Shown: positions 1 to 11,600 of the stretch, piece after piece | Position numbering within the stretch: the stretch's first letter is position 1 | Layout of the letters: each line of letters opens with the position of its first letter | Source of the DNA: Pseudoalteromonas luteoviolacea DSM 6061 | Lineage (GTDB): Bacteria; Pseudomonadota; Gammaproteobacteria; Enterobacterales; Alteromonadaceae | DNA: 64,000 bases | Direction: 5' to 3' | Assembly (NCBI RefSeq): GCF_001625655.1 | Contig: NZ_AUYB01000122.1 | Coordinates: forward strand, 1-64,000 | Translations under genes and position numbers: made by a program | The notes under the pieces: generated by a model | Told to the model about the DNA's origin: nothing | The model's database searches: none | Seen by the model: only the letters and a program-made list of their open reading frames with translations

Positions 1-2319
1 AATGGCTTTGGTGAAGTACAAAAAGAGCTGCGTAATGGCACGCACTCAGTATACTTTAGCAATGACGTGTTGGGGCGTACCACGAAACGCAGTGCTACGG
101 ATGAAGACACCTATGTTTATGAGTTTGATACTAAGTCTTTTGGCCAAGTAACAAGCACAACGGGCAATGGCGTAACCCATAGTTACGATTACGATAAGTT
201 TGGTAGACCGGTTACACATACGGTGAGTGGAGATGGACAAAGCTTTACCACTAAGACTTACTATGACACCAATTATGGTCGTGTTAAAGGGCTACGTTAC
301 CCAAATCATCTTACGTTAGAATACATTTACGATGATAAGGGCTACCAGACGCAAACCAAAAACACAGCCAGTGGCCTTGTTTACCAAAATATAACTGCGC
401 GTGATGCTTATGGATTTATTCAATCACAGCTATTGGGTAATGGCCTCACAACAGACACATACTACAGTGCTCAAACTGGTCAAATGACCGAGCATACCAC
501 GCGTAAAAGCAATATCGAGCTACTCAATATTGCGTACACGTCGTATGATGGTTTTGGCAACCTTACAAATATGTCAGTGACATCTGGCAAAATTGATAAG
601 CAGCATGCTTTCACAGAGTCCTATGTATACGACCATTTGCATCGTTTAGAAGAAAACAAAATTGACGCGCATACAGTCATAACTTACGGCTATGATGAGG
701 TTGGCAACATCACTTCAAAATCGGACTATGCGACCAATTACAACTATGCAGAGCATATCAATGGCCACTCAGGTGGTGGCGCAAATGCGGTTAAAAAGGT
801 CCTTACAAAGCAAGGTAATTGGGTAGGCTTTAGCTACGATGCCCGAGGTAACATGACAGCGGGTGACGGGTTGACTCATGCCAGTTATAACGCCATGGAC
901 AAGCCGACGCGCATTGTTAAAAATGGGGTAACAGCGACCTTTACCTATGGCGCAGACCACATGCGTTACAAACAAGTGAATGGCAGCACCACCACGTACT
1001 ATGCGGGCAAGCACTATGAACTTGATATTCAGGGTAGTAAAACCACGACACGTGCCTACATTGGTGATTTTGCGATTATTTCCACGGAGTCTAATGGTAC
1101 ACCTGAGGTAAGGTACCTACACAAAGATAGGCTAAACAGTGCAAGGCTTATAACCGACGCCAATGGTCAAGTTATTGCCGAGCGAAACTTTGACCCATTC
1201 GGTAAACCAAGAAAAGCATCCGGTGGGTTGAAAGAAAACGCAAAGCTTGAGGATTTTGCAACCGCAAAAACCAAACGTGGTTTTACCGACCATGAGCATC
1301 TGGACGAATTAGAACTGATCCATATGAACGGTCGAGTGTACGATTATAACCTTGGGCGGTTTATGAGTGTGGACCCTGTTATCCAATCACCAGGGAATTC
1401 TCAGTCAATAAATCCTTATTCGTATATTATGAATAACCCACTGGGGGGCACAGACCCAACAGGGTACTCATCAGCGTGTCAAACGGGATCGGCAGTAAAG
1501 CGACATGATCCAGCTCCCGGTTGCTCTGTTATGTATAGTGACGGAAGTGTCGACTCAGGAGCCAAAGCTGGAGCATATGCTGACCAGTCTATAGCTGAAA
1601 GAGCTTCTGCTACAAATATCAATGCTGCATTGAATAATGGCCTAGAAGAAACCACAGAACAGATAGCAAGCTTGAGTGATTTGACGGCTATTGGTACAAA
1701 CTCTGGTAGTATTGATAGTACATTAGCTGGAGGTGCAGCTGCGCTTACGGCGATCAAAGCTTTGGATCAAAAGGTGGTCGCTAAGGGAGCTGCAGCATTG
1801 CTCGGAGGAGTAGCAGTTATGGCTGGTATTGAAGCTGTGTCACCAAGTAAAACAGCAACTGATGATCAGATGAACGCGCTTGCTGCACCTGTAATAGCTG
1901 AGAATATAGCTGCGCATGAGAAAGAACAAGCGGCTGCAATTTCAAGAGTAAGAACAGCAGATGGGGGAATAGTGCTTTACCATGGCACTGACGTTCAATC
2001 TGCAATCAGATTGCTAAACGGTGAGCCGCTTAGTGCTCAAATAGCTGCTGGCAATAAAATAGATGGCCCACCGGGTTTTTACTTGGCCACCGACTATGAT
2101 GATGCTGTATTCTTCGCCACTCGACGAGGAGAAGGTGCCGTCATTCAGTTTATTATTTCAAATAAAGCACTGGGTGGGCTAAATGCTAATGGAGCTTACT
2201 TTCAGAAAATTCCGGTTGGTGGATTTAGAGCGGACGGTTATGAATATTTGGTCCCTCCGCAAGCATTTGGTACATTTAATTCATACAGAAAGACTGAAGA
2301 TATAGTTGCGACGCCATGA
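1..2319 (+). CDS. Rhs-family protein, 3' part, with ADP-ribosyltransferase-like C-terminal toxin
   Basis: The frame is open from base 1, so the N-terminus lies outside the window. Bases 1-1320 encode many YD repeats (for example YDYDKFGRPV near 187). The Rhs core follows at about 1320-1464, with GRVYDYNLGRFMSVDP and NPLGGTDPTGY, where the variable tip normally begins. The next 160 residues are Ala-rich and linker-like. The last 125 residues carry LYHGTD (about 1975) and GFYLATDYDDAVFFA (about 2075), resembling the His-containing first motif and the second motif of ART-fold toxins such as the DUF3990 type. In polymorphic toxins the Rhs repeats form a cage around the tip, which is released into a target cell. 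The stop overlaps the start of the next gene, as expected for a toxin and its immunity gene. The Rhs call is secure; the ART call is probable and rests on two motifs. Confidence 0.88.
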   Translation, partial: NGFGEVQKELRNGTHSVYFSNDVLGRTTKRSATDEDTYVYEFDTKSFGQVTSTTGNGVTHSYDYDKFGRPVTHTVSGDGQSFTTKTYYDTNYGRVKGLRYPNHLTLEYIYDDKGYQTQTKNTASGLVYQNITARDAYGFIQSQLLGNGLTTDTYYSAQTGQMTEHTTRKSNIELLNIAYTSYDGFGNLTNMSVTSGKIDKQHAFTESYVYDHLHRLEENKIDAHTVITYGYDEVGNITSKSDYATNYNYAEHINGHSGGGANAVKKVLTKQGNWVGFSYDARGNMTAGDGLTHASYNAMDKPTRIVKNGVTATFTYGADHMRYKQVNGSTTTYYAGKHYELDIQGSKTTTRAYIGDFAIISTESNGTPEVRYLHKDRLNSARLITDANGQVIAERNFDPFGKPRKASGGLKENAKLEDFATAKTKRGFTDHEHLDELELIHMNGRVYDYNLGRFMSVDPVIQSPGNSQSINPYSYIMNNPLGGTDPTGYSSACQTGSAVKRHDPAPGCSVMYSDGSVDSGAKAGAYADQSIAERASATNINAALNNGLEETTEQIASLSDLTAIGTNSGSIDSTLAGGAAALTAIKALDQKVVAKGAAALLGGVAVMAGIEAVSPSKTATDDQMNALAAPVIAENIAAHEKEQAAAISRVRTADGGIVLYHGTDVQSAIRLLNGEPLSAQIAAGNKIDGPPGFYLATDYDDAVFFATRRGEGAVIQFIISNKALGGLNANGAYFQKIPVGGFRADGYEYLVPPQAFGTFNSYRKTEDIVATP

Positions 2320-2768
2320 AGAAATATACTTTGAATGACCTAAAACCAGTACCAACGGCAGTTGAGTTAATAAAGGCACACCCTGAAAAATACTTAGCAA
2401 ACACAGAGTCACCAGCTAATGAAATAGCGTCTCACTTGATGTCTGATGCGCTAGCATTATCGGCTAAAAGAGTGCTAGTGCAGAATGTTAATGATTGGAT
2501 TCTAGTATCAGCAGATAAGGACTGGGTGAGGGATAATATAGATAATATCAGCGAACTATCTAATGTTTTTTGCAGGTTACTTGCTATTCCCGATAAGTGC
2601 GTGAACTCGTTTCGAGGAGAGGTGTTAGCTTACACCTTTTCTTCAAATTGTTTTGTATTTGACCATGGAAAGATTGAATTAATAAAAGGGAGCGCACCAA
2701 CTGAAGATGTAACAAAGCACCTTCCTCAAGACCTCCCTTTTTCAGTATGCTTTAGTATTGACATGTAA
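2316..2768 (+). CDS. probable immunity protein for the upstream Rhs toxin tip
   Basis: This 150-residue protein has no signal peptide or membrane segment, so it should be cytoplasmic. Its ATG overlaps the stop of the Rhs gene (ATGA at 2316-2319), so the two are translationally coupled. I recognise no family in the sequence. The role is inferred only from position: genes directly after Rhs or CdiA tips usually encode the cognate immunity protein. A perfect hairpin follows the stop by 8 bases and closes the unit. An alternative is an orphan accessory protein. Confidence 0.7.
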   Translation: MKKYTLNDLKPVPTAVELIKAHPEKYLANTESPANEIASHLMSDALALSAKRVLVQNVNDWILVSADKDWVRDNIDNISELSNVFCRLLAIPDKCVNSFRGEVLAYTFSSNCFVFDHGKIELIKGSAPTEDVTKHLPQDLPFSVCFSIDM

Positions 2769-2776
2769 AGTACCTC

Positions 2777-2801
2777 ATCAGGATCCCTGCGGGATCCTGA
2801 T
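2777..2801 (+). terminator. perfect 11-bp hairpin after the toxin-immunity pair
   Basis: ATCAGGATCCC (2777-2787) and GGGATCCTGAT (2791-2801) are exact reverse complements around the loop TGC. There is no U-run, so it may terminate weakly, stabilise the 3' end, or be a repeat unit. Confidence 0.5.
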
Positions 2802-3320
2802 ACACCAATCATCAAAGCTTCACACCTACTTCAGCATGACTAGCAATCATCACCATCTCCAAAACATTCCCATTTTCGCGTATAATCGGGAAAGTTAACG
2901 GAGCCAAGATGAGTAAAATAAGCTATCTAAGAGAGTATCAAAGTACCACCCCAGCCATCGAAAATCGGAAAGTTCTTCCAACCCTATCTTAATCGTCATT
3001 CATAGCTAGAGGGGTAAACACTGCGACTCGGTATAAGTGGGTTGGTTAGTATATATTCGAAGTTTTTTGCTGCTATTTTAATTATTGAATATATTGCAAT
3101 ATTAAATGTGCAAGTGAGAAGGTTTTAAATTCAATCTTAATGGCTGGTATTTTTTAATGTGTTATTAATTGAATTTGATGATGTTTGGTAATAATGGTGT
3201 TAGCCTTGTTTGAATTTTCTGTTTTTATGGTGTTGGTTTTTGCCATAGCCTATGAAGCTGTTTTTACTTTATCGGTTTCTATATAATTAATATCGAAACA
3301 TATAAATATAAAGAGCTGTA
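2802..3320. other. intergenic region with a possible gene relic
   Basis: 519 bases between the immunity gene and a small secreted protein. It holds TATAAT at 2881-2886, GGAG at 2900-2903 and a 27-codon ORF at 2909-2992 (start MSKISYLREYQ). The ORF has an initiation site but is very short, so it may be the 5' relic of a gene cut off by rearrangement next to the rhs locus. The rest is AT-rich, with no further ORF that I can support. Confidence 0.3.
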
Positions 3321-3668
3321 ATGTTAAATAAAATACTATTTATAGGCGCAATATCTTGCGCATTAAATGTCTTTGCTGGCGATATCGCATTTGGAAAAGT
3401 AGTTGGTACAAAAGTCTATGACTTTTCAAATAATAAAGCGATTAAAGTTTACTTTGAAAAAGGATCGCAATTGTGGACGCCAGGCTGTTCAGAAAATGGT
3501 AGGCCGTTTGGAACCATTACATACAGCCAAAAGTCAGACCAAGCGGTTAATCATATGTTTAGTACCATAATTGCAGCGCAAATGTCAGGTAAAAAAGTAC
3601 GTATTTTTTCACAAGCTGAAAATAGCTGTGAAGTAGATTTTGTTGGACTTCAAGAAAGCTATTACTAA
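3321..3668 (+). CDS. small secreted protein with one probable disulfide
   Basis: This 115-residue protein begins with a typical Sec signal (MLNKILFIGAISCALNVFAG, cleavage after Ala-19). The mature part has exactly two cysteines, in GCSENG and NSCEVDF, likely forming one disulfide in the periplasm or outside. It resembles the small Cys-pair exported proteins common in Pseudoalteromonas and Vibrio, but I cannot name its family or function. It stands alone, with a clear terminator downstream. The start follows GAGCTGTA, a weak ribosome site. Existence is well supported; function is unknown. Confidence 0.75.
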   Translation: MLNKILFIGAISCALNVFAGDIAFGKVVGTKVYDFSNNKAIKVYFEKGSQLWTPGCSENGRPFGTITYSQKSDQAVNHMFSTIIAAQMSGKKVRIFSQAENSCEVDFVGLQESYY

Positions 3669-3715
3669 TCAAGTTTACCCCCGTAAAACACTGTAGAAGC
3701 CTCTCATATCAATGG

Positions 3716-3758
3716 AAGCTACCTTTAACTTAGTCATTAGTTAGTGGTAGCTTTTTTA
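3716..3758 (+). terminator. intrinsic terminator after the small secreted protein
   Basis: AAGCTACC (3716-3723) pairs with GGTAGCTT (3746-3753), and the 3' arm runs into a T-run. It lies 48 bases after the stop. Confidence 0.75.
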
Positions 3759-4062
3759 TTTCTACTGCATAAATAAAGGTAAATGAGTATAACGAATTGA
3801 CGATTTTATGCGTAATTTGAACAGTTATAAGGCAAGCAAAATAGTAAAAAATTTAGCTCCTAAAATGAGTGTGCTTTTTCAAAATATGTCTATAACGCCA
3901 GTAATTTTTAATACTTTGTTAACGAATGTTTTTGTTAGTTTATGAAGTTTTTTATAAGTGATAGTTGATTTTTAAATATCTGATTTTAAAGGTGAATATC
4001 AATCTATTTGTTATCACTTAAATAATGTCTATTTTCATTTTTACATATCTTTACACTGTACA

Positions 4063-4091
4063 TTGATTACACAGATTCTTTTGAATAGTAT
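4063..4091 (+). promoter_or_regulatory. sigma70-like promoter for the giant Rhs operon
   Basis: TTGATT (4063-4068) and TAGTAT (4086-4091) are 17 bases apart, placing the transcript start near 4098, about 30 bases before the GTG at 4128. The upstream intergenic stretch 3759-4062 is AT-rich and holds no ORF. Confidence 0.5.
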
Positions 4092-4127
4092 GCGCACTTT
4101 TTGCCACTGAGACTTTTAGGAGATAAT

Positions 4128-5600
4128 GTGAACAGAATTTGGGGGATTTGCATAGCGCTGTTGTCCATGACAGCAAATGCATCGTTTGAACAAGCGTATG
4201 CGCCCATTAATGTTGGTAGTATAACAATATTTATACCAATAGAATTGTTGCCTGAAAAGGCTTCTTATCTGTCGTTAAATACAGACTCTGGTCAAACAAG
4301 ACTAGCTTGGTCGCCGGTTAGCGATGCAGACTATTACCAAATTCAGCACTTTGAAAATGGCCAGTGGGTTTCTATTAGTGATCAATATACATCTACACAT
4401 TACTCCACTCAAAGTATAACTGGTCCGTTTCGCGTTAGAGCTTGTCATCGATATGGTTGTGCGGATTGGCAATCAAATATTCGAAATGTTCAAGACCCCC
4501 TTAATATTCAGGCATTTTACAGCGACAGCGCTCGTTCTGATGACGCTGGGCGAATTAATATAGGTTGGTCAGTGCTGGGTGCGTCTAGTGTTACTCTAAC
4601 TCAAAAAGTTGCAGGCTCAGTGGTTTCAGTAAAGCAGGGGTTAAATCCTACTCAGGGGGTTACGACACCTTATATTTCTGGTCTAACAGAATTTACATTG
4701 AGCGCACATGGTTTTGGCGGGCAAGTGATCCACAAAAATTTATCCGTGACGTCTAAACCAAAGTTCCCAATCCAGTTGCAGGGACAAAAAGGCGGTTTTA
4801 AGCAGCCGCTCTATGAGTCATCACTTGATATCGTTGAAAAGAGCATTGTTGAGTATGACGATAATCTGTTTTTTGCAACACATGATGGACTATTAATGTT
4901 CTATCAGGGTGTAAGGCGTAGCGATGGTGAAGTCACATGGCGCCACGGTTGGAATATGCAACTGGAAGGTATTATCAATAACGCACCAGTCGTAGATGGT
5001 GATTTTTTATACTTTACCGAAAGCTACTTTGACAATACAGGCCAAGCATGCAGAGTACGTTGGCTTGATGCATCAGCAAAGGTTTGTTCAGATAAAACAA
5101 ACAATAACTTACTTGCAAGCCCTGTGATGGTTAAACCTGCTCCAGAGGTCAATCTTGGCTTCGTCGCAAGCGTACAACGATTTGCAAAGTCTTTTACTAG
5201 CAGCGCTCAACAGCAAGATGATGTACAAACAGGTCTTTATGTATTCCACAGAGACGGCACCATTGATGTGCTAGATCCACACAATAATTTGAAATTAAAA
5301 CGTCAGTTTTCATTGAAAAACAGCATTAACCAAACACAAGGCATTGTCACCACCCCTTCATTGATTATGAACCAAGATATTGCCCTTTATAAGCCGCAGT
5401 TTGTAATTCAGCAGGCCGATGAGCTCATGGGAGTTGACGTTCCTGCAGTTGTTAAGGAGCCAGAGTTGTCCACTATGGAAACAATTAGTCAGTGGTTTAG
5501 AATGAGTCCAAGTGCAGAGGTTTCTGCCGCAGGTTCTGCGCCAAGTAATGCACCACAAGGTCCTGAAGAACTTAAAGTAGTTTGGAGGGATGGTATATGA
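4128..5600 (+). CDS. exported FN3/propeller protein, partner of the giant Rhs protein
   Basis: I start this at GTG 4128, preceded by AGGAG (4118-4122) at 5 bases; a TTG at 4101 would place nine residues ahead of the signal peptide. The 490-residue product has a Sec signal ending in TANA, then a fibronectin-III-like module (about residues 45-125, with WSPVSDADYYQIQHF), a second beta domain, and PQQ/beta-propeller-like repeats from about 230 (DDNLFFATHDGLLMFY; DGDFLYFTE). The same FN3-then-propeller order recurs in the N-terminal third of the next gene. Its stop overlaps the next ATG (ATGA), so the two are coupled. It is probably a periplasmic or surface partner or chaperone of the giant protein; that role is inferred. 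Confidence 0.75.
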   Translation: MNRIWGICIALLSMTANASFEQAYAPINVGSITIFIPIELLPEKASYLSLNTDSGQTRLAWSPVSDADYYQIQHFENGQWVSISDQYTSTHYSTQSITGPFRVRACHRYGCADWQSNIRNVQDPLNIQAFYSDSARSDDAGRINIGWSVLGASSVTLTQKVAGSVVSVKQGLNPTQGVTTPYISGLTEFTLSAHGFGGQVIHKNLSVTSKPKFPIQLQGQKGGFKQPLYESSLDIVEKSIVEYDDNLFFATHDGLLMFYQGVRRSDGEVTWRHGWNMQLEGIINNAPVVDGDFLYFTESYFDNTGQACRVRWLDASAKVCSDKTNNNLLASPVMVKPAPEVNLGFVASVQRFAKSFTSSAQQQDDVQTGLYVFHRDGTIDVLDPHNNLKLKRQFSLKNSINQTQGIVTTPSLIMNQDIALYKPQFVIQQADELMGVDVPAVVKEPELSTMETISQWFRMSPSAEVSAAGSAPSNAPQGPEELKVVWRDGI

Positions 5601-8600
5601 AATTTCTAACCAAAGCGCTTTTTGTAACTGCCGCTTCATTCAGTGCATTTACCCAAGCAAATTATTGCGATAACTCTGATATGACGGCCATTGTAGGCGA
5701 CGAAACCTATGTTAAGTTCCACAAAGGAAGCAGTTCAGTATCGCCTTCTTACGGAGGCTTTTGGCAAAATGGTAGTGTAAAGCTTTCAAAGGGCACTGTG
5801 ACACTGAAAAGGAACGGCGTTAGTTCGGGTTCTAAGTCGCCGTTTTACTATACATTTACTCAAGCGGGTACATACTCTGCTTCGTATAAACATGAACATT
5901 GTTGGGGAAAGCGCACTAACCCATTTATGTGTGTTCCAGCGATTGATTGTAAGAGAACAATCAATGTAATTAGCCGTACGAAACCAAGTGTTAGTTACCG
6001 CTCTCATTCGGGGTCGTCCAATACACATTCAATGGACAGCAACTTTACGACTACTTTTAAAATCACTGATACAGGTAAAGATCTACAATCAATCAAGATA
6101 TTCCGAGATTATCGAGTCGTCAAAAACTGTGGTGTTTCAACAAGTTCTACGGTTAATACCTGTTCCCATACGTTTTATAAAAGTGGCATGAGCGCTAAGC
6201 GGTATAGGTACTCCGTTCAGGCTATTGATAAACTGGGTGACAGCACATCCAGTACCTTTTATGTGACCATGAAGGAGCCCAACAAAAAACCAACAGTCAC
6301 GCTCAGTGTTAACAATACTGCAGGGGCCTCCTCTGTTGGTTCAGCCCCTACTGTTGACGTAAAATTAGGTACTAATGTATCAATTGTTGTAAATGGTTCT
6401 GATACCAACTCTTCATCGGCAAATCAGCTAAAAGACCTAGAGCTAAATGTGGGTAATGGCTGGAAAGGTGCAAAGACTTTCTTTGGTAGCAATATCCATG
6501 CATATAACAATGCATGTAGTATTGGTGGCAAGTCAGCAAAATGTACTATCCCGTTAAAAATAAATGCTGATACGACAATACAAGCCCGCGCGCGTGATAA
6601 GCAAGATAGTTTATCCGGTATTAAGGCTGTGAAAGTAAATGGCGTACTGCCGCCAGTGCCTAATATTAGAGTGAGCAATAGTGCACCATTTGTAGGTGAT
6701 AGCATTACTATTACTGCGACTATAAACAGCACCACCGATTTGGATAAGTTTTATCTTTGTGCGTTTAATGTGACCAACGTGAATGCAGATAATGGCTGTT
6801 CGAGTCCTATTAAAACGTGTTCAAAATCTAGTACAACTTGTACTCACCGCGTTAGCAGTAGTAGTGCAGGTGTCCGTACTTATACTGTTTATGCAGCCAA
6901 TAAGCTCAATGTTAAAAAAGGCAACAAGGTAACCGTCAATTTCAAAAACCATCATGGTATTGTGTTTACCAACCCGAAACAGAAAAAGTACAACATTGGC
7001 GATAAAGTCACTTTTAGAGCAAAAGCTTCTTCATTGGGTGCTCAGTCAACCACAATTACAAAATTAGAGCTATTTGAAGGCTCTGAAATAACAGGCAGAA
7101 AGTTGACTTCAGTGACTGTCAGCCCTAGGTTGCCAATAGGCCTTGCAAAAGAGCAGTCTCAAGCTAAAAATGTAACGGTTGAATGGGTGACATCTGCAGC
7201 AGATATAGGTTCCAACAAAACGTATACTTTAGTTGCTACAGATAACAAAAATAATAAGGCTCGAACGTCTTTGACCGGGGTCACAATTATTGACCCTGTA
7301 CCACACACGCCTAAAATTGCGCAAATCACCGTTCTAAAGGATGAAGCCAACAACGGTAAGTACCATGCCACTATTGCAGGTATGAGCAATACCAGAAGAC
7401 TAAACTATAGCGTTTATGTTGGTGGCAAAGAAGTTCTTAAGAAGAACAATATCACTGTAACGCAGTTAAATTACTCCTTCACAATTGATACCAAAGTCGA
7501 AGACCATGGTAAGGAGCTGTTGGTTGAAGCGGTAGCTCAAAATTATAATGACTCCGATCCTAGCAAAGTTGTACTTGGTTTGGTTAAGTCATCAAACCGC
7601 ATCAATATTGAAAACTACGAAATGGCTCCCCATTCACCAGTATTTGATAACCTTCCAAGTCAGGTTGGTGGATCATATACCTTAAAATGGAAAGCAAATG
7701 CCGACGGAGTTACTAATCAATATCAAATACATACATGGCCAGGATTACCGAGCGATAAAAACAACTCAACTGCGAAAAAGTTGCAACTATCTTCAAATCA
7801 GGCAACTGCTGTTCAGATCAATAATCTAAACCTAGGTCGACACACGTATCAAGTAACTGCGTGTAACAGTCAAAGCAAGTGTATCGCTGGACAGCAAATA
7901 ACAATTGAACATATTGCGCCATTCTTTAGCTCAGGTGACATTCAAAACTGTTCTGTTGACGCATTAAATAGCGGAAAAACAGCTTTTACATTGAGCGCGA
8001 AAGGCGTTGGCTTTAGCTCTAGCAAGTCAACAGTACATATTCGTTTGAGAAAAACGGGTGAAACTTTCCCAGTTACAGCGGTGGTTTCTGGTAACAGTTT
8101 GTCTGCTCAAGTAAATGATCGTATTTGTCGTGGTTATTTAAATGGTGGTCTTGCTCTGACTATTGCTAATGGCGTTAAGGAAAATTCAAAGTGGCTTAGA
8201 GATACGATAGTCATTGATAAGACAGGATCAGAAGAACGCCCAGAATTGGCGAATCATGAATATACAGTCAGTGATAATCACTATTTATATGTTGGTCAAA
8301 AAGATGGTCTTAAGTCTTATAAACTAAACACTTCGTCAGGCTTGACCTATGTGTGGTCTCACAAGTTTGAAGCAGCTTTATCAAACGAAGTTGTCGCTAA
8401 ACCATTGGTCACAAGCAAAAATGCAGCAGACGAAATTTATGTAGGGAGCTTGAATAAGCGCTTTTACAAATTGACGCATGACCCACTACAGGCTGAACCA
8501 AACAAGCGTAAAATTACCAATTGGGTGTTACAAACACAAGGCCCTATAAGAGCTCAGGCAGCGATAGACGAGCAGCAAAACTTGTATGTTGGCTCAATGG

Positions 8601-11600
8601 ATGAAGCACTTTATTCAGTTGATACCGAAACGGGTAATGTGCAATGGCACTATGAATTCCCAGGCAGTGGCGGCATCATTTTACAGCCGACAGTGTCTGC
8701 TTCAGGTCATATTTATGTAACGACTGAAGATGGCGAATTACATGTTATCGACAATCGAATGATTGGTGCAAATGCGATTAAGTGGCAAGACATTAGCTCG
8801 CTAGCCAACGTCTATGCAGCTGAATTGCAGGCTTGGGAGCTAGCTCAGTGGCAGCCAGATCAATCACATACTGAAGTTATTGGTCTTGCAAAAGCAATGT
8901 ATGTGTTGCTACAGCGTTCACCAACTAAAAATGAACTGAGCTTTTTAGCATTTTTGCTCGCCCATGATCATCCATACAACGAAATTATCAATGCAATTAT
9001 CAATGCTAATCCAGATTTAGCCAATGCAAGTGATGTATCATTTATCAACCACCTATTCAATTATTTATTGGGCAGTGCGTCATCTAATGATGTACTAGAT
9101 GGAGGCTCGTTAGGCTCTGGTAATCAAGCTTATTGGGTATCAGTACTTGAATCAGGGGTAACGCGAGCTGATGTAACAATCGCTTTGCTAGGTCATGCAA
9201 GAACACAGTATGAAGGTGCTGTAAACAGCCTACTATATTATTTCTATGACTATTGTTTAGATACCAAGTCATGTGTTTACGACTTTGATACAGATGGTGA
9301 TGGTCTGAGTGACCGTGCTGAAGACGAGCTGGGTACAAACCCTGTCGATCCAAGCGATGGTTTGGTTGCACCTGTAATTTCCGTAGTTGACAATGGCAAC
9401 GGCAATGTTCGTATTGATGTGACAACTACTGGAAGGGTGAGCGAGTATCAGCTGTATGAGCAACATGACCCTGAAGCATATCATCTCGGTCAGCAATTTG
9501 ATGCAGACACGGCTGCTGCAAATAACCTTACTACGTTATATAAACAGTTTGGAAATGGGATATACCACTTCAAAGTAAAAGCCTGTATTAGCGTTTCGAC
9601 CCAATATAATGGCACGCGTTTACAGTGTAGTAATGACTATTCAAATGAGGTTCAACTTAAAGTTGAAAGTAGTGCAGTAGAGTCTCCTATCAGTGTTAAA
9701 TTGCCTAATACACAGGCTAGTAAGCACTCGTTGAGTCAATACGCGCTTCGCAATCATGCGCAATTACAGTCAACATCTGGCAACTTCAGAGTTACCGAGT
9801 CTGGTGCTGCAGCCTATAGCATTCCAATCGCATTGCCAGCTGGTATCACCGGAGTACAGCCAAGTGTGAGCCTAAATTATAGTTCGCAAAGCTCTGATGG
9901 ACCTGTTGCTTTGGGTTGGAGTCTTGCTGCAAGCTCTAGTATTAGCCGTTGTCGTCAAACTAAAGCACAAGATGGCCAGTTTAAAGGCATTACACTCACT
10001 GATGAAGATCGCTACTGTATAGACGGACAGCGCTTAGTGAGTACGAATGTGAGAACAAGCAGTGGCCACTTCGATGGTGCGACGGTCGAGGAAGAGTATG
10101 TTACTGAAATCGACAGCCAAATCTCCGTTTTAAGGGTGACTCAAGGCGGCAATACGTGGTTCGTTGTTAAAGGTAAAGATGGTTCAATCAAACAATATGG
10201 TTTGACCGCATTAAGCCGTGTAAGCATCACTAATAGTGAAGGCAATGAGTCTACTATCTCATGGCTTATCAGCAAGGTTGAAGACAATAAACGCAAAGAA
10301 GCGACAACCATTAACTACATTTATACCGATGCCGTGGGTACTAGTGAGTTAGGTGCTTCTGAGCGAGTATTAAGTGCTATTGAGTATAGTGGTAACCGAG
10401 TTGAGTTTAACTACTCGGTTGGTGAAGTGCGCAGCACTGTCTATATTGAGCAAGCAATTATGCAGCAGCGTGCGCGCTTATCTGACATTGTGGTTAAAAA
10501 TCATCTGGGTGAAGAGCTAAGCACATACGAGCTGTCATTTAAAGCGGCGAATAATGGCATGCGCCTGCTTGAGCAAGTGCAGCAGTGTCGCGGCAATGTT
10601 TGCCGTAAGCCTATTACGTTTGAATATGACTCCTTTGCGACAGATTTAAACTTTGAAGCAGAAAGTGGAGTTATGTCTGTAGGAACCGTTCAGTGGGGAC
10701 AAGAGTTCCAGAAGATGGCAGCGGTAACACTGGCAGATTTACAGGGCGATGGTAAACCTGAGCTTGTTACACTAGTTCGTGCAAACAAAGATGCCAAGTC
10801 TTATAAGCTGTGTGTCTATCAAGGAAATACATATAAGCGCCCAGAAGAGTTATCTTGTAGATACCTAAGCCGCAAAGACGACCACGAGAGTGTCGTTATG
10901 TTTGCGATTGACCCTGACCAAGATGGCAGGCAATCCCTAGTTATTAATTTGCGTTCTGAGCATACTGACGACTATAGAGCTAAATTCTGGACAATGTATA
11001 GCCTCAACAGCACAGATACTTTGTACGAGCACAGCTTACCTACTGGTTGGCTTTCTAATCAGTATATGAGAGAAATAAAGCCCGCCGACCTTAATGGTGA
11101 TGGTTATGTAGACCTTGTCTTTAAGCAAAAAAGAGACAACGCTAACCTTTATGTTAAAGTTTGGAACCCAAGCTCTAATAGTTTTGGTGGAACAACAACG
11201 CTAACAACTACGAACTCAAATATTCGCTTTGATTCTCGAGGTGACTTTACTGAAAAAGGTACAGATTGGCAGGTAATGGACCTTAACTATGACGGTCTAG
11301 CCGATATCATTTCTCTACGTTGCGATAATAGTAACAAGTGTGATGATTACGAGGCTAAGCGCATAACGGTGCATTACAATCAGGGGAGCGACAGTAATGG
11401 TTCATACAACAAGTTTAGTGCTCACAATGTTGCGACCGCGGGTAAAATTGAAAAACTAACTCCGACCGATATAAATGGAGATGGTTTAGTCGATATCATT
11501 TACCTAGCGTCTGATTGGTACAACAAAGATATGAAACGCTGGAAGGTACTTCTGAATACATCTAGCAGCGAAGTTGCATTTTCGTCTATCTTCTCATTGA

